A stretch of 64,000 nt of DNA from Clonostachys chloroleuca (lineage: Eukaryota > Ascomycota > Sordariomycetes > Hypocreales > Bionectriaceae): assembly GCA_037952775.1 (NCBI GenBank), contig JBANAY010000004.1, positions 1,674,001-1,738,000 on the forward strand. The letters are read 5' to 3'. The notes under the pieces were generated by a model. The model ran no database searches and had not been told where the DNA came from. It worked only from the letters and a program-made list of their open reading frames with translations. The position numbers and the translations under genes are program-made. Shown here piece after piece: positions 24,779 through 35,262 of the stretch (position 1 is the stretch's first letter; the number at the start of each line of letters is the position of its first letter).

Positions 24779-25735
24779 ATGGCTGTCGAGATGTCACAAT
24801 CGAACCAGTCGTACCGAAAGGAGGATGTCGAAATCGACTCGGGATACACCTCCAGCCACTCCGACTATTCTCCCTCATCATCAACTCAGTCTCTCCCTCT
24901 CATGTCTCTCACAGCCGCCCACCTTGAGCACCTCAACAACCAGCTGGAGCCCATGCACCCCATGGATATCCTGCGGTTCTGCAAGATCATGTTCCCCAAC
25001 CTTTACCAATCGACGGCATTTGGCTTGACCGGTCTAGTGACCATGGACATGCTGTCCAAGATCCAGGACGAGAACCCCGAGTCCAACCAGGTGGAACTCA
25101 TCTTCCTCGACACCCTCTACCACTTCAAGGAGACCTATGACCTGATCGACCGCGTCAAGGCTCGCTACCCCAACGTCCCCGTCCACATTTTCAAGCCCCA
25201 CGGCGCCGACAATGTCGAGGAGTTCGAGGAGACCTACGGCAAGGAGCTCTGGAGCACCTCGGACGAGCTATACGACTGGATCATCAAGGTCGAACCCCTC
25301 CAGCGGGCATACGACGAGCTCAAGGTCGCCGCCGTCCTCAACGGGCGCCGCAGGTCCCAGGGCGCCGCCCGGGGCTCCATCCCCATCGTCGAGCTGGACG
25401 AGGAGCGCGGCATCATCAAGATCAACCCCCTCGCCACCTGGTCCTTCGGCCAGGTCAACGCCTACATCAAGGAGCACAGCGTGCCCTACAACGCCCTGCT
25501 CGACCAGGGGTACAAGTCCGTCGGCGACTGGCACTCGACCAGCCCCGTCAAGGAGGGCGAGGACGAGCGCGCCGGCCGGTGGAAGGGCCAGAACAAGAGC
25601 GAGTGCGGCATCCACAACAAGAAGTCCAGGTACGCCCAGTTCCTGGAGGACAAGGAGCAGAAGGCGGCGGCGGAGGAGCAGCAGCAGCCGCAGCAGCAGG
25701 CCAACGTCGCCCAAGTGGTTGAGCCTATCCACTAG
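24779..25735 (+). CDS. MET16: Phosphoadenosine phosphosulfate (PAPS) reductase
   Basis: A single exon of 318 aa. The enzyme reduces PAPS to sulfite with thioredoxin as electron donor, the step before siroheme-dependent sulfite reductase in sulfate assimilation. Family features are FGLTGLVTMDML and ELIFLDTLYHF in the nucleotide-binding fold, an arginine-rich loop (NGRRRSQGAARG), and the catalytic cysteine in the C-terminal KSECGIH motif (Cys276). There is no second Cys pair of the APS reductase type, which supports PAPS as substrate. The last ~30 residues are Gln/Ala-rich and variable. Codon usage is strongly G/C-ending, suggesting good expression. The methyltransferase that starts siroheme synthesis is encoded about 10 kb away at 35.3-37.1 kb. 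Confidence 0.95.
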   Translation: MAVEMSQSNQSYRKEDVEIDSGYTSSHSDYSPSSSTQSLPLMSLTAAHLEHLNNQLEPMHPMDILRFCKIMFPNLYQSTAFGLTGLVTMDMLSKIQDENPESNQVELIFLDTLYHFKETYDLIDRVKARYPNVPVHIFKPHGADNVEEFEETYGKELWSTSDELYDWIIKVEPLQRAYDELKVAAVLNGRRRSQGAARGSIPIVELDEERGIIKINPLATWSFGQVNAYIKEHSVPYNALLDQGYKSVGDWHSTSPVKEGEDERAGRWKGQNKSECGIHNKKSRYAQFLEDKEQKAAAEEQQQPQQQANVAQVVEPIH

Positions 25736-26359
25736 CGGCGTGCGAGGATGAGCATCTCGGTGGTTTCGGTGGTACGGGTTGGTTTCATGATTTTATGATG
25801 GAGAGCATTGCATCCGGCGTTACGGGCACAAAATTGGGTGAAGCGAAGGGCTATTTGGTTTCTTGTTTTCTGGGCGCAAAAATGTTGGTACGTATTACCG
25901 ACGTCTGGCGTTTAATTCTTGAGTGACGCAGTGCTCGATCTGGAAAATATTGTGGATCGGGAGTGTTGTCAGATATGTACCTAGATCAGCTTCGCATATA
26001 TATTAGAAGAATAGGAAAAGATTAGTTCAAAAGCATGATGCTTGGCAAAAATTTCTTGCGATGACCTGGGAAATGATGATTGCGTAACGTGTTGGGGCTG
26101 AAGAGAAGTCCGGATAAGAATACCTTAGCACTTACCATCGTTGCTGTACCTTGTGCCTCTACCCCGCGTCAAGGTGAAGATAGGTGGGTGGTCTGCTATG
26201 GCGCTAACAGGGCTCGCACCAATTTCTACACAAGTCTGATAGAGGCTTATTCCCAACCGCCAATTCTTTTTTATTGGTTCCGGACTCACTTTCTGTCGGA
26301 GGTAGGTAGGGAATTGTGGAACTCTCGTGACCTTGGAACAAGCTGCTAGGAAAAGTGCG
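25736..26359. other. Spacer between PAPS reductase and TYW3
   Basis: Holds the 3' end of PAPS reductase and the TYW3 promoter. No credible coding sequence, apart from a possible 11-codon extension of TYW3 beginning at 26327. Confidence 0.6.
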
Positions 26360-27387
26360 ATGCAGGCACTCCCGTCACCACCGGCCAGCTTCTTGGGCAA
26401 GAAGACCAAGATCCTGCAGCAGCTGGCAGTCCCTGATTCCGAGTACGCAGATGCGTCTCCGAAGGGGTCTGTCGACGTGGGAATTCGCGATCTGATCGCG
26501 GAAATCAACGAATTTGAGGGCCTGGTAACAACGAGTAGCTGTGCAGGGAGAGTGAGTGTTTTCCTCGAGGGGAGAAAGTATTCTGGAGCTGGTGACGATG
26601 AGCGCCTAGCCCAAACAACAACAGCCGGAGTGGGAGGGAAAGGAGGTGGAGGAGCGTGGTTGTTTGTTTCTCATGATCCAGTGACAAAGGGTGATGAAAC
26701 CTGGATGAACTCCCTTGAGCTATTGTACCCAGAAGGGGCTCAGAAAGGAGCATCTGAGTTTCAAGGAGAAAGACGTTTAATTCATTTCAAGTTCGAGCCC
26801 ATGGTGAGAGACAGAGAGACACCCATGACCTCTTTCATGCTAGAGAAACAAGTGAAGCTAATATGTGAGTGTTTTAGATTCTTCACGTTCTTTCGGCATC
26901 TGCCGCCCACGCTCAACTTATCCTACGCTGTGCTTTACAAGCTGGATTTCGAGAATCAGGCGCTGTGAGCCTGACTCCATCAGTAACTGAACATCAGCCG
27001 ACCCCGGTGGTTGCGATCCGGTCAATGGGTCTAAGCTTTGAGTCGCTAATTGGATATCAAATCGGCGACCGGAGAGCAAGCTTGGTTTCACCAGACTACC
27101 TTCGGATCCTGATGTCCATCGCTACGGAGCGATTTGCAGAGAATACTAAGCGGATCGAGAGATTTCTTTCTGCTTTCCGAGACGCAATCTCCGCCTCATC
27201 CTCCATCAGAAGAAAGCCAGGTGGCCAAGAGTGGGAAGATGCAGCTGAAAGACGGGAAAGAAAGCGGGCAGAGGGTTTAAGAAGAAAGGCAGAGCTTGAG
27301 GCCGAAAAGGCCAAACAAGAATCAAAACCCAATGAGCCTAATGAAGCAAACGTAGATCAAACATCAAGATTCCTACCTGGCTCATAA
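26360..27387 (+). CDS. TYW3: tRNA wybutosine-synthesizing protein 3 (TYW3)
   Basis: A methyltransferase of the wybutosine pathway that modifies G37 of tRNA-Phe. Two exons (26360-26803 and 26878-27387) give 317 aa. The 74-bp intron falls within the conserved block HFKFEPM|ILHVL and its removal restores frame. Family signatures are the N-terminal SSCAGR, KGGGGAWLFVSHD, ALQAGFRESGA and VVAIRSMGLSFESLIG. The C-terminal ~50 residues are Lys/Glu-rich and coiled. The start at 26360 (MQALPSPP) fits the family better than the in-frame ATG at 26327. The gene converges on Mic19 with 188 bp between stop codons; that spacer contains AATAAATAAA. Confidence 0.92.
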
Positions 27388-27575
27388 CCAAATCGGAACA
27401 AATAAATAAAAACAAGACAAACGTTGTATAAAAAAAAATAAAAAATAAAAAAGAAGGCCAATCAATAATGATCTATTGTGTTACTGGGTTCTTGATCGTA
27501 AAAGTTCCCATAATATACAATTCCGTACTTTATCGTCCACAGAGTCTATCCCACCCAGAGTTTTACCTGCTCGTT

Positions 27576-28277
27576 TTACGAGACCACCTTGTTCACCCAC
27601 TGCTGCTCCAGCTTCTTGACCTCGACTTTGAACTTCTCAACCTCCTCGTAGCAATTCAGCGGCCGGCGATCGTTGTCGGTCAAGCACTTGATGACCTCGT
27701 TCCTCGCGCTCTCAACATTCTCGGGGAGAGTTCGGACCTGCTTCCTCTCCTCGAGCTTGCGACGGAACTCCTCGACCTGCTTGCTGACCGTGTGGCGGCT
27801 CTGGCCCTCCTCTGACTTGTTCTCGTTGGCGGCGGCGGCTATCTTGTCCTGGGCCGCTTTGAGGGCCTCGGACTCCTGGTTCTGGAGCTTCTTCAACTCC
27901 TCGGCCACGCGAGCCTGGATCTGGATCTCAACCGTTCGGGCACGTGAAGCATCGGTCTATATCGGTCATTGCCGAGTTAGTTGACTTGTAGTAAGAGCAA
28001 AGGAGAGGGTCCGTGTGGAAGGAGTGTGAGTCATCCAGAGACTCTTTTTCATAGAATCGAGGAGGACGGCATATGCGAACAAGGGGAGCCAGGTCTATAC
28101 GCACCTCAGGGTTGGATTGCAGGGAATCGAGGAGATCGTGGGAGACGGAGCTGGGGCCTGAGCTGTTTTCGCAAGTTAGCCTTGGCCTGGGGGTATAGCA
28201 GTCAATTGAAAACAAACAATCACTTACGCCTTCCAGATGTGCCCGGCCAAAGTGGGCTTGGACTCACTGGCACCCAT
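27576..28277 (-). CDS. MIC19: MICOS complex subunit Mic19 (Aim13)
   Basis: Three exons (28277-28228, 28162-28105, 27956-27576) give 162 aa. The family sits in the mitochondrial MICOS complex that forms crista junctions. The first exon encodes MGASESKPTLAGHIWKA, whose N-terminal Gly2 context (MGxxxS) fits N-myristoylation, as known for CHCHD3/Mic19. A second short exon (SGPSSVSHDLLDSLQSNPE) and a long Glu/Lys-rich coiled coil follow. The end has two cysteines spaced as C-x10-C (CLTDNDRRPLNC), close to a CHCH-type pair. Both introns keep frame. Confidence 0.88.
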
Positions 28278-29949
28278 TTTCGCTTGATCAATTGGTCTTT
28301 TAGGACTTCAAGCTGGTATTCCGCGCGCTCGTGATGACGATCTGGAAATTTCCGGACCCGTGAGGCCGTCCCGCGGTAATGGGCTTACATAATAATCTGC
28401 ATTTTACCTACCCTGGACGCTTTCCATCAATCATGAGCCTAAAGTAACCGGAAACATGGCGCCCAAGGCTAACAGCTTTGTTTTAGACACATAAGTACTG
28501 AAATTTCACAATGGTGACAAAATGTATCGAGCTTGTAACGAAAAACCACCTCGCCTATCCGCTCTGATTGTTTTTGTTGTTAACCAACGGATACCAAGTC
28601 TGCAACTACTGTGTATATCCTTGAATGACATGAATGTCGTGGTGTGCCACATTTTGTGTCATCCACATGGCTGGCTGGGTTAATAAGGCAAATCTTAATT
28701 CGTAGTGCGGACAAGGGAAACCTTGATCATATGGCTGCAGCATGAATAGCGCCACACTCTAATAGGACTTGAAATGTGGCTGAGAAATCGTCATCATCTT
28801 GCATTGTCGCCTGCTGAGCAATAGGTTAGAGATCAATTATGCGTATGCACAAAAATAGCATTCCTATCAACGAGAAACACGCGATTAATCCCATTATGCC
28901 ACACAACCTCGGGGCTTTGCTCTTGGGTGTTTCAAGAGCTATTCTGGCTGCCGTAAGCGTGCTCAGGCCCAGTGGCCAACACACCCACGTATTTTGTGGT
29001 TTTGCACGTTTCAGCTTCCAACTATTGAACTCGACTTCCTAAACGGGCGGTGGAATTATCCGTCAGAAGCTTCGATCGACTCGTGCCGCCTCGCTGACCA
29101 GTCTCCCGGCCGGCTCACCTGCCCAGCAAGCTCAGGTAGATTTAGTAACCCCTGCCAGCGAGAAAAGAACCAGAAGGAACAAAAGAAATCTTGCTTCGTT
29201 TCCAAATCCCCCACATGTAAGACAGGTGACGGAGCGCGTGGATTTCTTCTCTCGCCCTTGAGAATCAAATCTTGCATGCCAAGATCCTAAGCCCGCAACC
29301 ACCCACCGCACCGCAAAACGCTGAGGCCAAGCGAGATGAGATGAAATAAATTGGCGGCAGGGGAACAAAATAAGATGATGAGGCCAAATCGAGAACGGAA
29401 CTTGGAATCTAAAATCTTTTTAGGATCTTTTAAGGATCTTTCAGTCGGGAAGAAGAGGAACTCGGGAGGTTATTGATGCGTGGGCGAACGGCTTTCCAAT
29501 TAATATCCCTGAAGCATCGTAATGGCGTCACTGATTCTGCGGCTCTCTGCTCTCAATGAGTAATATACCAGACATATAGAGATTAGAAAATTCCATGGCA
29601 CCTACGCCTTGATACGATTTTCATCACATGAGTGCAAAATTTGCGTCGTTAGTCACGGTGAAGCTTCCGGGGCCCTAGGTGAGCCATTCACCTGTAAATA
29701 TACCAAGACCACAAGCCTGATTAAAATTGAAATGTGTAGGAGTCTTGTATGTCGGTAATTTGGGGGAAGCCTCATGGCAAATTGCTGATTGACGGTGTAG
29801 ATAGCAGCCCCCGATTATCTTGCCATGCACTTCAGTTGGTCACACTAAATCCTACGAAAGACGCCATCGTGATAGCTAAAACAAGTATCAGGGATCATTG
29901 AGCCGATTTGATTAGCGGCCGAACTGGTGGAAGAGCAGCTGCATGCCTC

Positions 29950-30372
29950 TCATTTGAGGAGCGGCTTAGAGGCACACCCACGAATACCTTGACTTACACG
30001 CAGGTTACCAATGTGATTGATTACGTTGCTGATATTCTGATACGCCTCTTGAAAATGCGTGGCGATGGCTTCACGAGCAGTCGTACGAGTTGGCCCATGT
30101 TTGAAACAAAAATCCGTATGTTTGGACACCGGGTTGTTGCAATTCAAACAGATTGAGCCAGCGGCAGAAACATTCTGGTTCAGATTCGACTCCACGAACG
30201 GCAGTGTTGGCAGCGGATCTTGGATCGTGGCATGATTTCTTATTTTCCCTAACTTCCTATTGAGATGTGCACCTCGAGGAATTGTGCGAACGTCGTACGA
30301 CTTGGCTCTTATCAAGTTTGCTGGGAACGGGGGGTGGCATGTGAACGTTCTCAACGGGTGTGCGAGGACCAT
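29950..30372 (-). CDS. Doubtful small ORF with a CxxC...C..H pattern
   Basis: A 140-codon frame. Its C-terminal half (CLNCNNPVSKHTDFCFKHG, then a helical-looking stretch) has a Cys/His spacing that could bind zinc. Upstream on the same strand another frame has CVKC. No splice signals were found that link them convincingly and no family was recognised. It may be part of a fragmented gene or chance. Confidence 0.15.
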   Translation of the reverse strand: MVLAHPLRTFTCHPPFPANLIRAKSYDVRTIPRGAHLNRKLGKIRNHATIQDPLPTLPFVESNLNQNVSAAGSICLNCNNPVSKHTDFCFKHGPTRTTAREAIATHFQEAYQNISNVINHIGNLRVSQGIRGCASKPLLK

Positions 30373-32350
30373 CCAGGCTATCGTGATCTGGGGGGACCTC
30401 CATCAACCTGCGACACTTAACGCAGTGAGGTCTTGGTATGGCCAGGGTCTTGAAGGAACTGTGAGAGCCCACATCAGACCATCGTTAGGGCAGCCGACAT
30501 CAGAACTCATCATCTGAATTAACCGGGATCCGGACTGGTTCACTCTCCTGCGTGGAATGAGTCAGGGATTGTACATTGAACCCTCCACCGTTCACCTGAA
30601 ATACGCAACCGTGGAGCAGAGATAGCATTTTGCGCGCGCAAGTTGCCGAGAGAGACTCGACTCAAGGTGCCAAGCGCTTCTCTGCAGGAGGATGCTGCTG
30701 TAGTAATGAGAAATTTAACGGCCCGTTAACCGACTCTGCAGGTGTTCAGTCGTCATTCTGGGCGCCTAGGGCACCAAGGTTGGGTAGAGAAGCGGCGGCA
30801 GTGAGGGCAACGCAATTCGCCTGGCTATCCTGGGCGGACAACGATGAGACGTAGATCACTGATGCTTCTAGCGCAGTGGCACGATTCTATGAAAAAGTCT
30901 TCTGAACCCGTCGGCTGGCACCGAGAAGATGGAGCAACGGGGTGGGAGGGATTGGCCATCGACCAGAGTTGCGTTCGGGAAGGTTTTCTTTCCCACAGAT
31001 ACGTAGGCAGCATCGAGCGTGGTACAACCGTACATGGAGGCCAGAGAAGACCAATGAGGAGAAATAACCGTTTTTGCGCTGTGCAGGGGCCCCTTCACTC
31101 ACTCCTAGACTTGCATGGTGCCTGGCGGTTTGGCAGCTGTGGTTGGCTGGCTGGGCACGCTGGAGGCTTGGATGACTCCTAGACACCGATCGACCCGCCA
31201 CAGGGGACAAGACACAGGCACGGCGACTGGACAGGGCCCAGGCAATCCTCCCCTGGCTGTCCCTGTGGCTTGGTTTCAGAATAGTCGCCCAGCCAGTCAC
31301 CGCCCCGGCTGCAGTCGCTCAGTCCGCTTGACCTGAGAGCGCCCCACTCCCCCATCGCCAGCGGCTGCGCCCACGGACTGTCTGCTGTCCAATGCCTGGA
31401 CGGGGGAGGCAGGTGTTGGGACCTGTCTGTCGGACAAGTACGGTTCAGACCAAATCTATTGGCTTGGGCATGCTGCACGCCCGGCCAGTCGCCTGCCGGT
31501 GTTTGCAATCCCCAGCGGCCTGGGCGGGACTGGGCTCTGACGATGCTGGTGCCAGCGAGACAGGTATTCGCAGCATTAGTCGTCTGTTCGATGACGGCCA
31601 GAAGAGACGCTGGTTCGCCCTCGTGATGGGCGTCTGTTTGAGAATCGGAGGCTGGCCATGCTCCCAGGCTGACGGATCCCTCTGAATCGTACGAGCTCGC
31701 GTCGGGAACCTGGGCCTGGCGGCGAACAGGGCCGTCAGATGTGTGTGTTTCTCCGTGCGATGAAAGCGGCAATGGCTTGGACTTAGATGTGGTCACTGCT
31801 CAGACAGAGGCAGGGCCCGCGGCAGGCCCCAGGCGCACGCCCAGCGGGGGCCCGACAGCTGGATGGGCCTAGCTCACAGGGGCTGCGAGGGGGCGAGGGG
31901 ACACGGCCAAGCCCGCCGACTGCTGGCCCAAATGCTCGGCAGGTGCTGGGGACTGCCACTTGCAGTGCGATCGTCAAAAGGTACATCATCCGCCTTCACC
32001 CTTCGTCCCTTCATTCTGCACTTCTCTGGTTGATCCATGGTTCGTCGTGCATTCCTCCCTTAGGAATAACCTCTCCCGCCCCCTTGACTTTCTTCTCCCT
32101 CCCTTGGAATTTGGCTGAGCCAACACGACCTCTCTCTTTTCTTCCCACCCAGTCCACGGCACTGGTACGAAGTCGCCCAACCGCGCGCATTTGGCCACGC
32201 CTGCCCCGACTTCACTTCACTCACTCCCTTCACAACAACCAACCTTCTCGTTGACGTCGCCACTGACGCCTACTGCTGGCTGCACACTCTCGTTGTTCTT
32301 CGATTGCATCTGTTGCGGAAATCTCATGTCATTGATCTGACGAGATCTTC

Positions 32351-32370
32351 CTCATCTCATCTCATCTCAT
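32351..32370. repeat. CTCAT tandem repeat (four units)
   Basis: Four perfect CTCAT units in the probable 5' leader or promoter of the ferric-reductase-like gene. Confidence 0.9.
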
Positions 32371-32890
32371 TTGGCATAGTTCTGTGCCTAGTTCCGCCAG
32401 TGACGATCTCAACTTGGATCGACATTCGCGCTGTGTTTCCTCAGACAACAAGCTATTTTTCTGAATCCCACCCCTTTCCATCTTTCATTGTTCCCTGGCC
32501 CTTCCAGTTTGGGAAATTTTCTTCTCCATTCATCCATTCATACATTTCTCAACAACCGGTCTTATTGTTATACTGACGCTCAACCGACTCATTGACGTCA
32601 AAATCGATTCGACTCATTCACCTTTTGTTACGCCGCGAGCAACTGCGCCATTTTAAACTCGAACAAGGCTGGTCCTAATCCTGATACTGATCGTGACGCA
32701 TTTATTACGACGGCCTCAGCATGCAATTGTTTTGACGAATTTAGGATTACCTATCCACCACAGCAAAGTACTTCAGGCTGGTACTCTTATTCGCATAAAC
32801 AAGATTCGAATCTCGGCATACTTCACCCTCACTTCTCTGATCTAGCCAACAATACAGGACTCTCCGACTTGCTCTCTCGCCTCCCCAACA

Positions 32891-34750
32891 ATGGAGCAAT
32901 TGAGTGACGCCCTGGTGCGTGAGGTCGCTGACCCCAATGCCATCGACTGGAAGGCTCCCGCAAACATGTCCACAGGCCCTTCCGCTTACTACCATCACCT
33001 CAATGGAGTCAACCAGCCTGTTAATATGCTCTGGAAGCAAGTTCTCTGGTGGACTTTGGGTGGTATGGGATTTATCATGCTGGCTATTCGCATCGGAACA
33101 TTGGTTTGGTCGAAGCTTCGCCATGTTGCCGCCATGTCTGAACCCCGCGAGAAGCAAGGATACTGGAAGATTTCTCAATGGAGTTGGATGCCCTCTCTCA
33201 AGAAGCATCTGGTCTACGCCCCTCTCTTCTACAAGCGCCACAACCGCGAATTCCGTCTCTCTTCCGCCATGAACGTTGGGACACTCCCATCCCGTTTCCA
33301 CTCATTGATCCTTTTCATCTACAACGGGAGCAACCTTGCTTACATGCTGGTTCTTGACTGGAATCAAGAAAACAAGTATGCCCTTGCAGCTGAGATGCGT
33401 GGCCGTGCTGGAACCCTCGCGCTGGTCAACATGGTTCCCCTCATCATCTTTGCCGGCCGCAACAACCCCTTGATCGGCATGCTCTGCATCAGTTTCGACA
33501 CCTACAACCTGCTACACCGCTGGCTGGGCCGGCTCACTGTCTTCCAGGTTGTAATCCACACCATTGCCTGGTGCATTCCTGCCGTCGCCGACAGGGGCTT
33601 CCAAGGCATGGTCGACCTCTCTCTCACTCATGCTTTCTACTGGTCTGGCTGGATTGGAACGATCACCATGGTCATTCTTTTGATCACTGCCTTCTCCCCA
33701 ATCCGACACGCATTCTATGAGACATTTCTCAACATCCACATCGTCACTGCCCTCATTGCCTTCATCATGACTGTGATTCACTGCCTTGACTCTAACCTTG
33801 GTGCCCCTCTTCCTCAATATCCCTGGATCATTGCCATCTGCCTGATCTGGGCCCTTGAGCGATTTGCCCGCTTTATCCGCCTTGCCTGGACCAACTATGG
33901 CTCGACTGGTATGACCTACGCTGTCTGTGAGCCTATGCCTGGTGAGGTTACCCGTGTTACGATGCACCTGCCTCGATATGTTAGGATTAAGCCAGGTACC
34001 CACGCTTACCTTCGATTCTTCGGCATCCGATCTTGGGAGAGCCACCCGTTCTCCACCGCCTGGGTCGAGCATAACCATGGTTCTCACACCTCGCTTCCTG
34101 TCTCCGAGAAGGACCCACTTGCCAATATCAGCCGTGACTCTTCCTCGACAAGCGTCTCATTCCTCGTTGGTGCCCAGACAGGCATGACCAAGCTTCTATA
34201 CGAAAGGGTTAGCCAGAGTTGCAGCATCGGCGGCAGCATGAGAATCAAGGCCGCCCTCGAAGGACCTTACGCCGGACACCACAGCCTCGACTCATACGGT
34301 CACGCTGTGCTCTTTGCTGGCTCAACGGGCATCACCCACCAGCTATCCTATCTTCGACATCTCCTCCAAGGTTACAGTGATGGCACTGTTGCTACGCGTC
34401 GTTTGACTTTGGTATGGATTATCCGAGACTTCGGTTCCCTCGAGTGGGTCCGACCCTACATGGACCAAATCCTACGCATGCCCAACCGAAAAGATATTCT
34501 TCGCATCCAGATCTTCGTTACACGCCCACAGAACCCGAGTGATGTTACCAGCGCCAGCAATACTGTTCGCATGTTCCCTGGACGACCGAATATTCCCCTT
34601 CTCCTGGTCAAGGAGATCCAAGAGCAGGTCGGCGCCATGTGTGTCACAGTCTGTGGCCCAGGTGCCTTGGCTGATGACGTGAGAGGTGCCGTAAGAGCTG
34701 TACAGGGCGAGACTGTAGTTGACTTCGTCGAGGAGAGCTTCACCTGGTAA
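32891..34750 (+). CDS. Ferric-reductase-family transmembrane flavocytochrome
   Basis: A single exon of 619 aa. Members pass electrons from NADPH through FAD and two hemes across the membrane, usually to reduce Fe(III) or Cu(II) before uptake. The N-terminal half has about seven membrane helices, with histidines suited to bis-heme binding (LLHRWLGR, VVIHTI, NIHIVTALIA, TVIHCL). The FAD-binding motif HPFS is at about residues 385-388. The NAD(P) region has LEGPYAGHH and LFAGSTGITHQLSYL, and the C-terminus has VCGPGALADDVR. There is no obvious cleavable signal; the first helix is near residues 50-75. Substrate and membrane (plasma membrane or vacuole) cannot be told from sequence. ATG 32891 follows a long pyrimidine-rich leader. 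Confidence 0.92.
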   Translation: MEQLSDALVREVADPNAIDWKAPANMSTGPSAYYHHLNGVNQPVNMLWKQVLWWTLGGMGFIMLAIRIGTLVWSKLRHVAAMSEPREKQGYWKISQWSWMPSLKKHLVYAPLFYKRHNREFRLSSAMNVGTLPSRFHSLILFIYNGSNLAYMLVLDWNQENKYALAAEMRGRAGTLALVNMVPLIIFAGRNNPLIGMLCISFDTYNLLHRWLGRLTVFQVVIHTIAWCIPAVADRGFQGMVDLSLTHAFYWSGWIGTITMVILLITAFSPIRHAFYETFLNIHIVTALIAFIMTVIHCLDSNLGAPLPQYPWIIAICLIWALERFARFIRLAWTNYGSTGMTYAVCEPMPGEVTRVTMHLPRYVRIKPGTHAYLRFFGIRSWESHPFSTAWVEHNHGSHTSLPVSEKDPLANISRDSSSTSVSFLVGAQTGMTKLLYERVSQSCSIGGSMRIKAALEGPYAGHHSLDSYGHAVLFAGSTGITHQLSYLRHLLQGYSDGTVATRRLTLVWIIRDFGSLEWVRPYMDQILRMPNRKDILRIQIFVTRPQNPSDVTSASNTVRMFPGRPNIPLLLVKEIQEQVGAMCVTVCGPGALADDVRGAVRAVQGETVVDFVEESFTW

Positions 34751-35262
34751 ACGTTTTTTTTCCAGGTTTCTGCTGCCTTTTTTGACTGATGGATCGATCG
34801 TATATACTCCTGAGCTGCCCTTGAAATATTTTCCGCATTTTTTATACTGTTTATCAATGTTCTATCTGTATATACAAGACACATTCCTTCACCACCAGTT
34901 TTGGGGGGGAAATTACGACACGACGTTGGCGTTTCCATGGAAAAGGCGTTTCCAAGGAATTGCATAATATAGCGAAGCATAGATGGCATCGCATTTCCTT
35001 AGTTATTTGAGAATATATCCAAGCAATCAATCAATCAGACATTTTAGATTACCTCTCTTGCTTTCAAATCTGGTGCGTCTCTGTAAGTGATATGTGTTTT
35101 CTTTAGCCTAGCCCAGCCTTGCAAACCCAGGAACTCCTACTATGCTATGCTTCTATCGTATGCAATGTGATCATGAACGTAACCAAAAATTCCTCCCGCT
35201 AGAACAAAGAAAAGGCAAGCAGTCAAGGAAAGCAGTCGACAAATTGGTCCGTGCTACATCCT
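34751..35262. other. Convergent 3' spacer
   Basis: Between the 3' ends of the ferric-reductase-like gene (plus) and Met1 (minus). It is A/T-rich, with TATATA and poly(T) stretches likely used for 3' end formation. No coding sequence. Confidence 0.7.

Larger units (their letters stand above)
28278..32890. other. Long region without a confident gene; ferric-reductase promoter and leader at right
   Basis: From about 31100 to 31950 the DNA is G/C-rich with many CAGC/GGCC words and gives long but low-information frames. From about 31990 to 32890 it is strongly pyrimidine-rich, typical of the promoter and long 5' leader of a well-expressed fungal gene. It contains a CTCAT tandem repeat. One small frame at 29950-30372 is listed separately as doubtful. 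Confidence 0.5.

Noticed and set aside
25212..25751. A 179-codon plus-strand frame rich in Ser and Thr
   Set aside because: Shifted frame of PAPS reductase; no motif.
31179..31796. A 205-codon minus-strand frame in G/C-rich DNA
   Set aside because: Low-information Ser/Pro/Gly composition; it probably results from few stop codons in G/C-rich sequence.
32800..32820. A GATTCGAATC word that resembles a tRNA T-arm
   Set aside because: No matching acceptor, D or anticodon arms upstream; it lies in the ferric-reductase leader.
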